NCBI GenBank assembly: GCA_011052165.1
Contig: DRJN01000457.1
Span: 1-10,369 of the forward strand
DNA length: 10,369 nt
Source: Gammaproteobacteria bacterium
GTDB lineage: Bacteria > Pseudomonadota > Gammaproteobacteria > UBA6429 > Thiohalophilaceae
Reading direction: 5' to 3'
Below the pieces are notes generated by a model. That model was not told the DNA's origin. It did not search any database and worked only from the letters and a program-made list of their open reading frames with translations. How positions within the stretch are numbered: position 1 is the stretch's first letter; each line of letters starts with the position of its first letter. The position numbers and the translations under genes were made by a program. Shown one piece after another: positions 1 through 7,364 of the stretch.

Positions 1-432
1 AAGGCCGTGATACCGGGCGGCTCCTCCACGCCGGTATTGCCTGCTGAAATCATAATGGAAACCGACATGGATTATGATTCTATTTCCAAAGCAGGTTCCA
101 TGCTCGGCGCAGGTTCGGTGATCGTCATGGATGAAACGACCTGCATGGTCAGAGTCCTGGCGCGCTTGTCGCACTTTTATTATGAAGAATCCTGCGGCCA
201 GTGTACGCCCTGCCGTGAAGGCACTGGCTGGCTGGCGAAAGTGATGCATCGCATCGAGCACGGTCAGGGCCGACAGGACGATCTGACGCTGCTGGGTGAT
301 GTGGCCGGCAGTATTCGCGGGCGCACCATCTGCGCGCTGGGTGATGCGGCTGCCATGCCGGTACAGGGTTTCCTCAAGCACTACCGTGAAGAATTCCAGT
401 ATCACATCGACCACGGCAAGTGCATGGTCTGA
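1..432 (+). CDS. nuoF: NADH-quinone oxidoreductase subunit F, C-terminal part (5' end outside window)
   Basis: This is the C-terminal third of the NADH-binding subunit of complex I, in the cytoplasmic arm. The reading frame is open from base 1, so the gene begins upstream; 143 residues are visible out of roughly 430 to 450 usual for the family. The first residues (GGSSTPVLP) are the end of the SLBB ubiquitin-like domain. The N3 [4Fe-4S] motif follows: ESCGQCTPCREGTGW with cysteines at visible residues 65, 68 and 71, and the fourth ligand at residue 111 in TICALGDAAA. N3 accepts electrons from FMN and passes them to NuoG. The FMN and NADH glycine-rich motifs lie outside the window and cannot be checked. 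The protein ends in the usual HYREEF...CMV tail. nuoG starts 12 bases later, so the two are surely co-transcribed. No internal start should be assumed: the GTG at base 7 is only an in-frame valine codon. Confidence 0.97.
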   Translation, partial: KAVIPGGSSTPVLPAEIIMETDMDYDSISKAGSMLGAGSVIVMDETTCMVRVLARLSHFYYEESCGQCTPCREGTGWLAKVMHRIEHGQGRQDDLTLLGDVAGSIRGRTICALGDAAAMPVQGFLKHYREEFQYHIDHGKCMV

Positions 433-444
433 TGTCAGACGGAT

Positions 445-2826
445 ATGAATAAACAGGTAACGAAACAGATGGTCAATATCGAAATTAACGGCAAGAAGCT
501 CCAGGTTCCGCAGGGAACCATGGTCATCGAAGCCGCTGATAGCGCCGGTATGACGATTCCGCGTTTCTGTTATCACCGCAAACTGTCGGTTGCCGCCAAC
601 TGCCGCATGTGTCTGGTGGACATCGAGAAAATGCCCAAGCCGGTACCGGCTTGCGCCACCCCGGTGACGGACGGCATGAAGGTTCTGACGCATTCGGCCA
701 AAGCCCTGGATGCCCAGAAGGGCGTGATGGAATTTCTGCTGATCAACCATCCGCTGGACTGTCCCGTTTGCGATCAGGGTGGTGAGTGCGACTTGCAGGA
801 TACTTCGATGGGGTTCGGGCTGGATAGAGGTCGCTATCACGAACCCAAGCGCGTGTTGCGGGACAAGGATATCGGCCCGCTGATTGCTACCGAAATGACC
901 CGTTGTATCCACTGTACCCGCTGTGTGCGTTTTGGTCAGGAAATTGCCGGTATTATGGAACTGGGCGCAACCGGTCGTGGCGAACATATGCGCATTGGCA
1001 CCTATGTCGAACGCGCGGTGAATTCTGAAATGTCGGGTAACGTGATCGATCTCTGTCCGGTGGGCGCCCTGACCTCGAAGCCTTACCGTTTTCACGGCCG
1101 TGCCTGGGAAAACATCCCTATTGACAGTATCGCCGCCCATGATTGCATCGGTTCCAATATCCATATCGAGGTGCGGCGCAACAAAGTTATGCGGGTGCTG
1201 CCGCGCGAGAATAACGGTATCAATGAATGCTGGCTTTCCGATCGGGATCGTTTTAGCTATACCGCACTGGACAGTGATGACCGTCTGACACAGCCGATGA
1301 TCAAGCAGGGCGACGACTGGAAGGCGGTGGACTGGCCGACGGCATTGAATTATGCCGTGGAAGGTCTCAAGACCGTCATCAATAAATATGATGCCAGGCA
1401 TCTGGGGGCGCTGGTATCCCCCTCCAGTACCCTCGAAGAAATGTACCTGTTGCAAAAACTGATGCGTGGCCTGGGCTGCGACAATATCGAACATCGTTTG
1501 CGTCAACAGGATTTCAGCAGCGATACGGCAAGTGGCGCTTATCCAGTGCTGGGGTTGCCGGTGGCGGAACTGGAAAACCTGAATGCTGCGTTGTTAATTG
1601 GTGCCTGTATTCGCAAGGACCAGCCCATTGCCGCCCATCGTTTGCGCAAGGCCGCGCTCAAAGGCGCAAATATCATGGCCATCAATGCGCTGGACTATGA
1701 TTTTAATTTCCCGCTGGCCGAGATGCTGGTGGTTTCACCGGCGGACATGCTGCGTTCACTGGCTGCGATATGTAAGGTGTTAATGGAAGAAATCAGCAGC
1801 AGCGAAATGCCGGATGGTCTCTCGGCCATCTTGGCGGCGGTGGAGGTTAACGGCACGCATCGGGCTATCGCACATCATTTGAAAAGTGCAGAAAAGGCGG
1901 CCGTGCTGATCGGAACCCAGGCCATGAGCCAGAACGAGCTGGCCGGTATTCGCGCCCTGGCCGGGCTGATTGCCGAGTCCACTAACGCCAGTCTGGGATC
2001 TCTGAGCGAAGGCGCCAATGCGCTGGGCGCCTGGCTGGCGGGTGCGGTGCCGCATCAGGGACCGGGCGGCGCGACAGTGGAGAATGACAAAACCGCCGTG
2101 CTGGCTAAACATCTGATGGCCTGCGTACTGTTGAATGTAGAACCGGAACTTGACTGTGCGAATGCCAGTGCCGCCCACGATGTGGTACGCCATGCCGAGT
2201 TTGTCATCAGCATGACAAGCTATATGAGTGAGAATATGAAGGCGTCGGCCGATGTGCTGTTGCCGATTGCGCCCTTTGCGGAAACTTCCGGCACGCTGGT
2301 CAACGGTGCTGGAGACTGGCAGAGTTTTAACGGCAGTTGCACGCCGCCGGGCGAGGCGCGGCCGGGATGGAAAGTATTGCGGGTGCTGGGTAATCTATTC
2401 GAACTCGATGGCTTTGAGTATTTGTCTTCGGACGAGGTGCGGGACGAACTCAAGGTTCGCTGTGAGGGTCTTGAGCTTTCCCCTTCCGGTCCCTGGCGCT
2501 GCCCCAGCCTGGACAGCGGAGATGGCGGCTTACAACGTATCGGCCACCTGCCCATGTATGCCGTGGACATGCTGGTGCGCCGCGCGCAGCCGCTGCAGGA
2601 TACCCGTGATGCCATTGTCGCCGCGATTTATCTGAATGCAGCTACGGCTAAGCGTACAGGTGTTGCCAATGAAGATAATGTGCAGGCGGTGCAGGGGAGT
2701 TGCAGCGTAAGCCTGCCGCTGGTGATCGATGAATCCATACCGGATGCGTGCGTGATGATTCCGGTCGCGCTGGAAGAAACCTCAGCGCTGGGTGCCGCGT
2801 ATGGCGTCATTGACCTGTGTAAGTGA
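445..2826 (+). CDS. nuoG: NADH-quinone oxidoreductase subunit G (iron-sulfur subunit)
   Basis: Largest peripheral-arm subunit of complex I, carrying electrons from NuoF towards NuoI; 793 residues, normal for the beta-proteobacterial type. The N-terminal ferredoxin-like domain has the N1b [2Fe-2S] ligands C42, C53, C56 and C70. Next comes the His-Cys motif of cluster N5 (H102, C106, C109, C115, in HPLDCPVCDQGGEC), then the N4 ligands C154, C157, C160 (TRCIHCTRC) and C204 (DLCPVGA). From about residue 225 it is a degenerate molybdopterin-oxidoreductase domain; in this family it binds no cofactor. The N7 site is incomplete: C234 and C262 are present but the first two ligands are not. The last 250 residues are poorly conserved. 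Start is uncertain: ATG 445 gives eight extra residues before MVNIEINGKK, and ATG 469 matches the usual family N-terminus; neither has a strong ribosome binding site. I infer no catalytic role of its own. Confidence 0.97.
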   Translation: MNKQVTKQMVNIEINGKKLQVPQGTMVIEAADSAGMTIPRFCYHRKLSVAANCRMCLVDIEKMPKPVPACATPVTDGMKVLTHSAKALDAQKGVMEFLLINHPLDCPVCDQGGECDLQDTSMGFGLDRGRYHEPKRVLRDKDIGPLIATEMTRCIHCTRCVRFGQEIAGIMELGATGRGEHMRIGTYVERAVNSEMSGNVIDLCPVGALTSKPYRFHGRAWENIPIDSIAAHDCIGSNIHIEVRRNKVMRVLPRENNGINECWLSDRDRFSYTALDSDDRLTQPMIKQGDDWKAVDWPTALNYAVEGLKTVINKYDARHLGALVSPSSTLEEMYLLQKLMRGLGCDNIEHRLRQQDFSSDTASGAYPVLGLPVAELENLNAALLIGACIRKDQPIAAHRLRKAALKGANIMAINALDYDFNFPLAEMLVVSPADMLRSLAAICKVLMEEISSSEMPDGLSAILAAVEVNGTHRAIAHHLKSAEKAAVLIGTQAMSQNELAGIRALAGLIAESTNASLGSLSEGANALGAWLAGAVPHQGPGGATVENDKTAVLAKHLMACVLLNVEPELDCANASAAHDVVRHAEFVISMTSYMSENMKASADVLLPIAPFAETSGTLVNGAGDWQSFNGSCTPPGEARPGWKVLRVLGNLFELDGFEYLSSDEVRDELKVRCEGLELSPSGPWRCPSLDSGDGGLQRIGHLPMYAVDMLVRRAQPLQDTRDAIVAAIYLNAATAKRTGVANEDNVQAVQGSCSVSLPLVIDESIPDACVMIPVALEETSALGAAYGVIDLCK

Positions 2827-2883
2827 ATGCGGCAAGGTTGATTAAACTGATGAAACTGAATCCGGACAAGGCAAGCCCCCAGC

Positions 2884-3969
2884 ATGATTGAGTGGATAAC
2901 ATCGCTATTAAGTTTCCTGCCATCAGGGTGGGTGACGGTCATTATCATCCTTATCAAGATCGTGGTGATTGTTTTGCCATTGATGTTGGCGGTGGCCTAT
3001 TTAACCTATGCTGAGCGTAAGATTATCGGCGCCATGCAGGTGCGGCTGGGGCCGACCCGGGTGGGCTGGAACGGTAGTCTGCAACCTATTGCGGATGCCC
3101 TGAAGCTGATGTTCAAGGAAATCATCATTCCGGCCAAGGCCAGCAAATTCCTGTTTTTGCTGGCTCCCTTATTGCTGATTGGTCCTGCGCTTGCCGCCTG
3201 GGCGGTGATTCCCTTTGATGCCCAAATGGTACTGGCGAATGTCAATGCCGGGCTGCTCTATGTGCTGGCGATCACCTCCATCGGTGTCTATGGTGTGATC
3301 ATCGCCGGCTGGGCGTCTAACTCGAAATATGCGCTGCTGGGCGCCATGCGTTCGGCTGCACAGATCGTGTCCTATGAAATCGCGATGGGTTTTGCCCTGG
3401 TGGGGGTGCTGATGGCGGCAGGCAGTCTTAATTTTGGTGATATTGTTCGTGGGCAGGAAGGCTACGGCTTCGTCAGTTGGTATATGTGGCCGCTGTTGCC
3501 TCTGTTTGTGATTTATTTTATTTCCGGGGTGGCGGAAACCAATCGCGCGCCCTTCGACATGGCCGAAGGTGAATCGGAAATCGTAGCCGGCTTCCACGTT
3601 GAATATTCCGGTATGCCGTTTGCCGTATTCTTCCTTGCTGAATACGCTAACATGATCCTGATCTCCGCGTTGGCTTCGGTGATGTTTCTGGGCGGCTGGC
3701 TGTCACCGCTGGCCGGATTGTTGCCGGATTCGGTATTTGAGATACCGCTACTGGGGCCGTTACTGGGTAGCGGTATCCACTGGTTCTTCATCAAAATTGC
3801 GGTGTTCCTGTTTTTCTTCCTCTGGTTCCGCGCCACCTTTCCCCGTTATCGTTACGATCAGATCATGCGCCTGGGCTGGAAGGTCTTTATTCCGATCACG
3901 ATCGTCTGGCTGCTGGTTCTTGGCATTGCCATTCTGGCCGGGCTGCCGCCCTGGTTTTCAGCGGCATAG
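2884..3969 (+). CDS. nuoH: NADH-quinone oxidoreductase subunit H (membrane subunit, quinone chamber)
   Basis: Inner-membrane subunit (ND1 family) that joins the peripheral and membrane arms and forms much of the quinone-binding chamber and the start of the proton-coupling path. The 361 residues are a little longer than the E. coli protein and show about eight hydrophobic segments. Family hallmarks seen: AERKIIGAMQVRLGPTRVG (residues 43-61), QPIADALKLMFKE (67-79), the acidic loop ETNRAPFDMAEGESEIVAG (218-236) followed by FHVEYSG (237-243), and RATFPRYRYDQ (316-326). The conserved glutamates of the loop between the fifth and sixth helices (E218, E228, E230, E232, E240) are all present. The start at ATG 2884 follows a modest ACAAGG (2866-2871); an in-frame ATG at 2827 is closed by a stop four codons later, so it cannot be used. 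The 57-base gap after nuoG is the largest in the operon. Confidence 0.97.
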   Translation: MIEWITSLLSFLPSGWVTVIIILIKIVVIVLPLMLAVAYLTYAERKIIGAMQVRLGPTRVGWNGSLQPIADALKLMFKEIIIPAKASKFLFLLAPLLLIGPALAAWAVIPFDAQMVLANVNAGLLYVLAITSIGVYGVIIAGWASNSKYALLGAMRSAAQIVSYEIAMGFALVGVLMAAGSLNFGDIVRGQEGYGFVSWYMWPLLPLFVIYFISGVAETNRAPFDMAEGESEIVAGFHVEYSGMPFAVFFLAEYANMILISALASVMFLGGWLSPLAGLLPDSVFEIPLLGPLLGSGIHWFFIKIAVFLFFFLWFRATFPRYRYDQIMRLGWKVFIPITIVWLLVLGIAILAGLPPWFSAA

Positions 3970-3975
3970 AAGGGG
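3970..3975 (+). promoter_or_regulatory. Ribosome binding site of nuoI
   Basis: AAGGGG lies directly after the nuoH stop codon and nine bases before the ATG at 3985. It supports that start, giving a protein of the short beta-type NuoI length. Confidence 0.7.
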
Positions 3976-3984
3976 CGGGAAAAT

Positions 3985-4473
3985 ATGAAGCATTTTGTAC
4001 AATTCATGAAAAGCCTGTTTCTGCTGGAGCTGCTCAAGGGCATGAACGTGACCGGGCGCTATTTTTTCAAGCCCAAGATGACGCTGCGTTATCCGGAAGA
4101 GCGCACGCCCTTGTCACCGCGTTTTCGCGGCTTGCATGCTCTGCGCCGTTATCCCAATGGTGAAGAACGGTGTATCGCCTGCAAACTGTGCGAAGCAGTC
4201 TGTCCGGCGTTGGCGATTACGATTGAATCGGCAGAACGCGAGGATGGCACTCGCCGCACAACACGTTATGAGATTGATCTGACCAAGTGTATTTTCTGCG
4301 GTTATTGTGAAGAATCCTGCCCGGTGGATTCCATTGTTGAAACGCATATTTTTGAATATCACGGCGAGGAACGGGCTGATCTGTATATGACCAAGGAAAA
4401 ACTGCTGGCGGTGGGCGACAAGTACGAAGTACAGATCGCCCAGGCCCGTGAACAGGATGCGCGCTACCGCTAA
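3985..4473 (+). CDS. nuoI: NADH-quinone oxidoreductase subunit I (2x[4Fe-4S] ferredoxin-like)
   Basis: Peripheral-arm subunit sitting on NuoH that carries clusters N6a and N6b, relaying electrons from NuoG towards the terminal cluster N2 in NuoB and so to quinone. Two ferredoxin motifs are clear: C63, C66, C69, C73 (ERCIACKLCEAVCP) and C102, C105, C108, C112 (KCIFCGYCEESCP). As in bacterial 8Fe ferredoxins, the last cysteine of each motif should ligate the other cluster. The N-terminal 30 residues (FMKSLFLLELLKGM, then TGRYFF) are the amphipathic helix that docks on the membrane. At 162 residues it is shorter than E. coli NuoI (180) and matches the beta-proteobacterial form. It starts 15 bases after nuoH with a good ribosome binding site, and nuoJ follows after 19 bases. 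Confidence 0.97.
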   Translation: MKHFVQFMKSLFLLELLKGMNVTGRYFFKPKMTLRYPEERTPLSPRFRGLHALRRYPNGEERCIACKLCEAVCPALAITIESAEREDGTRRTTRYEIDLTKCIFCGYCEESCPVDSIVETHIFEYHGEERADLYMTKEKLLAVGDKYEVQIAQAREQDARYR

Positions 4474-4492
4474 CCAGAGTGAATAGACAGAA

Positions 4493-5089
4493 ATGGGCAT
4501 AGAAAAATTTATTTTTTATATCTTCAGCGTACTGCTCATCGCCAGCGCCAGCATGGTGATTACCGTGCGCAACCCGGTCAAGGCCGCCTTGTTCCTGGTA
4601 CTGGCCTTTTTTGCCAGCGCCGTGCTTTGGCTGCTCATCAAGGCCGAATTCCTCGCGATTGTGCTGGTGCTGGTGTATGTGGGTGCGGTGATGGTGCTGT
4701 TCCTGTTCGTGGTGATGATGCTGGATATCAACATCGAACGTATGCGTGCGGGGTTTATCCGTTATTTGCCACTCGGCATTCTGGTGGCCCTGACTATGGC
4801 CGGGATGCTGATCTGGGTTGTCAGTGGCGATGGCAGCGCATTTAACCACAGCGTCCTGCATGGTCCTTCCTATAGCAATACGCAAGCGCTGGGACTGGTG
4901 CTGTATACAAACTATGTTTATCCCTTTGAAATTGCCGCCGTGATTTTATTGGTCGCAATTATTGCCGCGATTACCCTGACCCTGCGGCGGCGTCCTAATA
5001 CCAAACACCAGAAGCCAGCGGAGCAGATCGCGGTGAAACGCCATGATCGTGTGCGCATGGTAAAAATGAAAGCCGAGGAGAGGAAATAA
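4493..5089 (+). CDS. nuoJ: NADH-quinone oxidoreductase subunit J (membrane subunit)
   Basis: Small inner-membrane subunit (ND6 family) lying between NuoH and NuoK/NuoN. I count five hydrophobic helices at about residues 4-24, 30-48, 55-77, 90-110 and 143-164. The third carries the conserved VYVGAVMVLFLFVVMML stretch (61-77), where the pi-bulge seen in complex I structures lies; it takes part in the conformational coupling of quinone reduction to pumping. After the last helix comes a cytoplasmic tail of about 34 residues rich in Arg and Lys (from RRR at 165-167 to EERK at 198); similar tails are typical of beta-type NuoJ. The start at ATG 4493 follows only a weak purine-rich stretch (about 4476-4484). 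nuoK begins one base after the stop and its ribosome binding site sits inside the nuoJ tail codons, so translation of the two is probably coupled. Confidence 0.96.
   Translation: MGIEKFIFYIFSVLLIASASMVITVRNPVKAALFLVLAFFASAVLWLLIKAEFLAIVLVLVYVGAVMVLFLFVVMMLDINIERMRAGFIRYLPLGILVALTMAGMLIWVVSGDGSAFNHSVLHGPSYSNTQALGLVLYTNYVYPFEIAAVILLVAIIAAITLTLRRRPNTKHQKPAEQIAVKRHDRVRMVKMKAEERK
5075..5083 (+). promoter_or_regulatory. Ribosome binding site of nuoK inside the end of nuoJ
   Basis: GAGGAGAGG is the strongest Shine-Dalgarno-like stretch in the window. It lies within the last codons of nuoJ, about seven to ten bases before the nuoK ATG at 5091, and settles that start. Its position means ribosomes finishing nuoJ can restart on nuoK. 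Confidence 0.8.
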
Positions 5090-5090
5090 G

Positions 5091-5396
5091 ATGCCCGAAC
5101 TGTCTGATTATCTGATTCTTGGCGCGATTCTGTTTTCACTCAGCATTGCCGGTATTTTTCTTAACCGCAAGAATGTGATCATTATACTCATGTCGATCGA
5201 GCTGATGCTGCTGGCGGTAAATATGAACTTTATCGCTTTTTCGCACTTTCTTAATAACATCGAGGGGCAGGTGTTTGTTTTCTTTATCCTCACGGTGGCG
5301 GCGGCGGAAGCGGCCATTGGTCTGGCGATTCTTGTTGTGTTGTTCCGTAATCGGCGCAGTATCAATGTTGAAGAACTGGATACACTGAAAGGGTAG
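5091..5396 (+). CDS. nuoK: NADH-quinone oxidoreductase subunit K (membrane subunit)
   Basis: Smallest membrane subunit of complex I (ND4L family), placed between NuoJ and NuoN and forming part of a proton path. Its 101 residues match the usual length (E. coli 100). Three hydrophobic helices are visible at about 5-24, 29-50 and 59-85. Both buried glutamates known to matter in the E. coli protein (E36 and E72 there) are present here as E37 in SIELMLLAVN and E73 in AAAEAAIGLAI. The C-terminus (NRRSINVEELDTLKG) is the short cytoplasmic tail with the conserved ELD/LKG ending. It sits one base after nuoJ and three bases before nuoL, the tightest part of the operon. Confidence 0.98.
   Translation: MPELSDYLILGAILFSLSIAGIFLNRKNVIIILMSIELMLLAVNMNFIAFSHFLNNIEGQVFVFFILTVAAAEAAIGLAILVVLFRNRRSINVEELDTLKG
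5387..5393 (+). promoter_or_regulatory. Ribosome binding site of nuoL inside the end of nuoK
   Basis: GAAAGGG overlaps the last codons of nuoK and lies six bases before the ATG at 5400, which it supports as the nuoL start. The arrangement suggests coupled translation of nuoK and nuoL. Confidence 0.65.
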
Positions 5397-5399
5397 AAC

Positions 5400-7349
5400 A
5401 TGCAGACTATTTATCTATTGATTGTACTGGCGCCGCTACTGGGCGCGGTGCTGGCCGGCGTTTTCGGACGGCAGCTTGATCGCACTGCCGCACACTGGGT
5501 CACAAGCCTCGGTGTCGGCATCAGTTGCCTGCTGTCCCTGTATGTATTCAAACACATCGTTATCGATGGTGCGGCCAGTTTTAACGGCACGGTTTATACC
5601 TGGATGATCAGCGATGGTGTGCATTTCGAGATCGGCTTTTTGATCGACAAACTGTCCGCCATGATGATGGTAGTGGTGAGCTTTGTTTCACTCATGGTGC
5701 ATATCTATACCATTGGTTACATGCGCGACGATCCGGGCTACAAGCGTTTCTTTAGCTATATTTCCCTGTTCACGTTTGCCATGCTGATGTTGGTGATGTC
5801 CAACAACTTCATGCAGTTATTCTTCGGCTGGGAAGCGGTAGGTCTGATTTCCTATTTGTTGATTGGTTTCTGGTACAAAAAAGAAACAGCGATTTATGCC
5901 AATCTCAAGGCCTTTCTGGTCAACCGCGTGGGCGATTTTGGTTTCCTGCTGGGTATTGCGGCGGTGCTTATGTATTTCGGCACCCTGGATTATGCGCAAG
6001 TCTTCAGCAATGCCAGCATCCTCAATGACCAGACCATTGATATCATTGGCGGTCAGTCGTGGTCGGTGGCGACCCTGATTTGTATTTTACTGTTTATCGG
6101 TGCGATGGGTAAATCGGCGCAGGTGCCGCTGCATGTCTGGCTGCCGGATTCGATGGAAGGTCCGACCCCTATCTCGGCCTTGATCCATGCGGCGACTATG
6201 GTGACGGCAGGTATTTTCATGGTGGCGCGCATGTCGCCGTTATTCGAACTCTCGGAAACCGCGCTGACTTTTGTCATGGTGATTGGTGCTACGACGGCAC
6301 TGTTCATGGGTCTGCTGGGACTGGTACAGAATGATATTAAACGTGTGATAGCCTATTCCACTTTATCGCAGTTGGGTTATATGACCGTGGCGCTGGGCGC
6401 GTCCGCCTATGCGGCGGGTATTTTTCATCTCATGACCCACGCTTTTTTCAAGGCGCTGCTGTTCCTCGCGGCGGGTTCGGTGATTATCGCCATGCATCAC
6501 GAACAGGATATGCGCAAGATGGGCGGTTTACGCAAGTACATGCCTATCACCTGGTTTACCTCGTTGATGGGTTCGCTGGCGCTGATTGGCACGCCCGGTT
6601 TTTCCGGCTTTTTCTCCAAGGATTCCATTATCGAAGCCGTCGGCCAATCCAGCCTGCCGGGTTCCACCTATGCCTATGTGGCCGTAGTCTTGAGTGTTTT
6701 TGTCACTGCGCTCTACACGTTCCGTATGTACTTCCTGGTCTTTCATGGCAAGGAACGCATGGATGAACATACCCGTGCGCACCTGCGCGAGTCACCTCTG
6801 GTGGTTACGCTGCCTTTGATAGGACTGGCTATTCCCTCGGTCGTGATCGGCTACTTCTTTGTTGGCAGCATGGCCTTTGGCCACTTCTTCGGTGATGCCA
6901 TTTTTGTTCTGCCTCAACATGACGTACTGGCTAAATTAAGTCATGAATATCACGGCCCCGGCGCCATGATGCTGCATTCCATCTTGACTCTGCCGTTCTG
7001 GTTGGCGCTGTCGGGTGTGGTCACGGCCTGGTACTTATATATAAAGCGCACCGATATTCCCGAGACCCTCTGCAGGAGATGGTCGTTTGTTTATCACATA
7101 ATGCTGGACAAGTTCGGCTTCGACCGTTTCAATGAAATATTTTTCGCAGGCGGGGGTCGCGTGCTGGGGAAGATATTGTGGAAGGTGGGCGATGTATTTC
7201 TAATTGATATGCTGGTGGTCAATGGCTCGGCTTATACGATGGGGTGGTTTTCAGGCATGATGCGCCGCATCCAGACCGGCTATCTGTACACCTATGCCTT
7301 TGCCATGATCATCGGCCTAATGGCCTTGCTGGCCATATTTGTTCTCTAA
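5400..7349 (+). CDS. nuoL: NADH-quinone oxidoreductase subunit L (antiporter-like proton-pumping subunit)
   Basis: Distal proton-pumping subunit of the membrane arm (ND5 family, related to Mrp antiporter subunits); 649 residues, longer than E. coli NuoL (613). Key pumping residues are all present: E145 in FFGWEAVGLISY, D179 in NRVGDFG, K238 in GAMGKSAQVPLHVWLPD, H263 in ALIHAATMVTAG, H347 and K351 in THAFFKALLF, and K408 in GFFSKDSI. The N-terminal proton_antipo_N region covers roughly residues 60-130 and the main proton-translocating domain about 135-420. The C-terminal 100 residues, including DKFGFDRFNE (570-579) and the hydrophobic end (629-649), correspond to the long lateral helix that braces NuoM and NuoN and the last anchoring helix. 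The terminal helix separates NuoL from MrpA/MrpD-like proteins in this setting, as does the operon context. Start at ATG 5400 is supported by GAAAGGG just upstream. nuoM follows after 15 bases. Confidence 0.98.
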   Translation: MQTIYLLIVLAPLLGAVLAGVFGRQLDRTAAHWVTSLGVGISCLLSLYVFKHIVIDGAASFNGTVYTWMISDGVHFEIGFLIDKLSAMMMVVVSFVSLMVHIYTIGYMRDDPGYKRFFSYISLFTFAMLMLVMSNNFMQLFFGWEAVGLISYLLIGFWYKKETAIYANLKAFLVNRVGDFGFLLGIAAVLMYFGTLDYAQVFSNASILNDQTIDIIGGQSWSVATLICILLFIGAMGKSAQVPLHVWLPDSMEGPTPISALIHAATMVTAGIFMVARMSPLFELSETALTFVMVIGATTALFMGLLGLVQNDIKRVIAYSTLSQLGYMTVALGASAYAAGIFHLMTHAFFKALLFLAAGSVIIAMHHEQDMRKMGGLRKYMPITWFTSLMGSLALIGTPGFSGFFSKDSIIEAVGQSSLPGSTYAYVAVVLSVFVTALYTFRMYFLVFHGKERMDEHTRAHLRESPLVVTLPLIGLAIPSVVIGYFFVGSMAFGHFFGDAIFVLPQHDVLAKLSHEYHGPGAMMLHSILTLPFWLALSGVVTAWYLYIKRTDIPETLCRRWSFVYHIMLDKFGFDRFNEIFFAGGGRVLGKILWKVGDVFLIDMLVVNGSAYTMGWFSGMMRRIQTGYLYTYAFAMIIGLMALLAIFVL

Positions 7350-7351
7350 CC

Positions 7352-7355
7352 AGGG
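7352..7355 (+). promoter_or_regulatory. Ribosome binding site of nuoM
   Basis: AGGG lies nine bases before the ATG at 7365. A nearer ATG at 7358 is out of frame with NuoM and closes after five codons, so the spacing favours 7365. Confidence 0.5.
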
Positions 7356-7364
7356 TTATGTTTA

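Noticed and set aside
1129..2600. NuoG domain as an active molybdopterin enzyme such as a formate dehydrogenase
   Set aside because: The fold is shared, but the sequence has the N1b, N5 and N4 motifs of NuoG and sits in a complete nuo gene order; I see no catalytic Cys or Sec motif of formate dehydrogenases.
1780..2615. Minus-strand frames under the 3' half of nuoG, where the protein is less conserved
   Set aside because: I considered whether the weakly conserved part of nuoG hides another gene, but the nuoG frame is continuous and the antisense products look compositionally random.
4217..4885. A 222-codon minus-strand open frame across nuoI and nuoJ
   Set aside because: It spans two certain genes and their junction, is rich in His and Gln, and shows no motif. 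It is a shadow of the coding strand.
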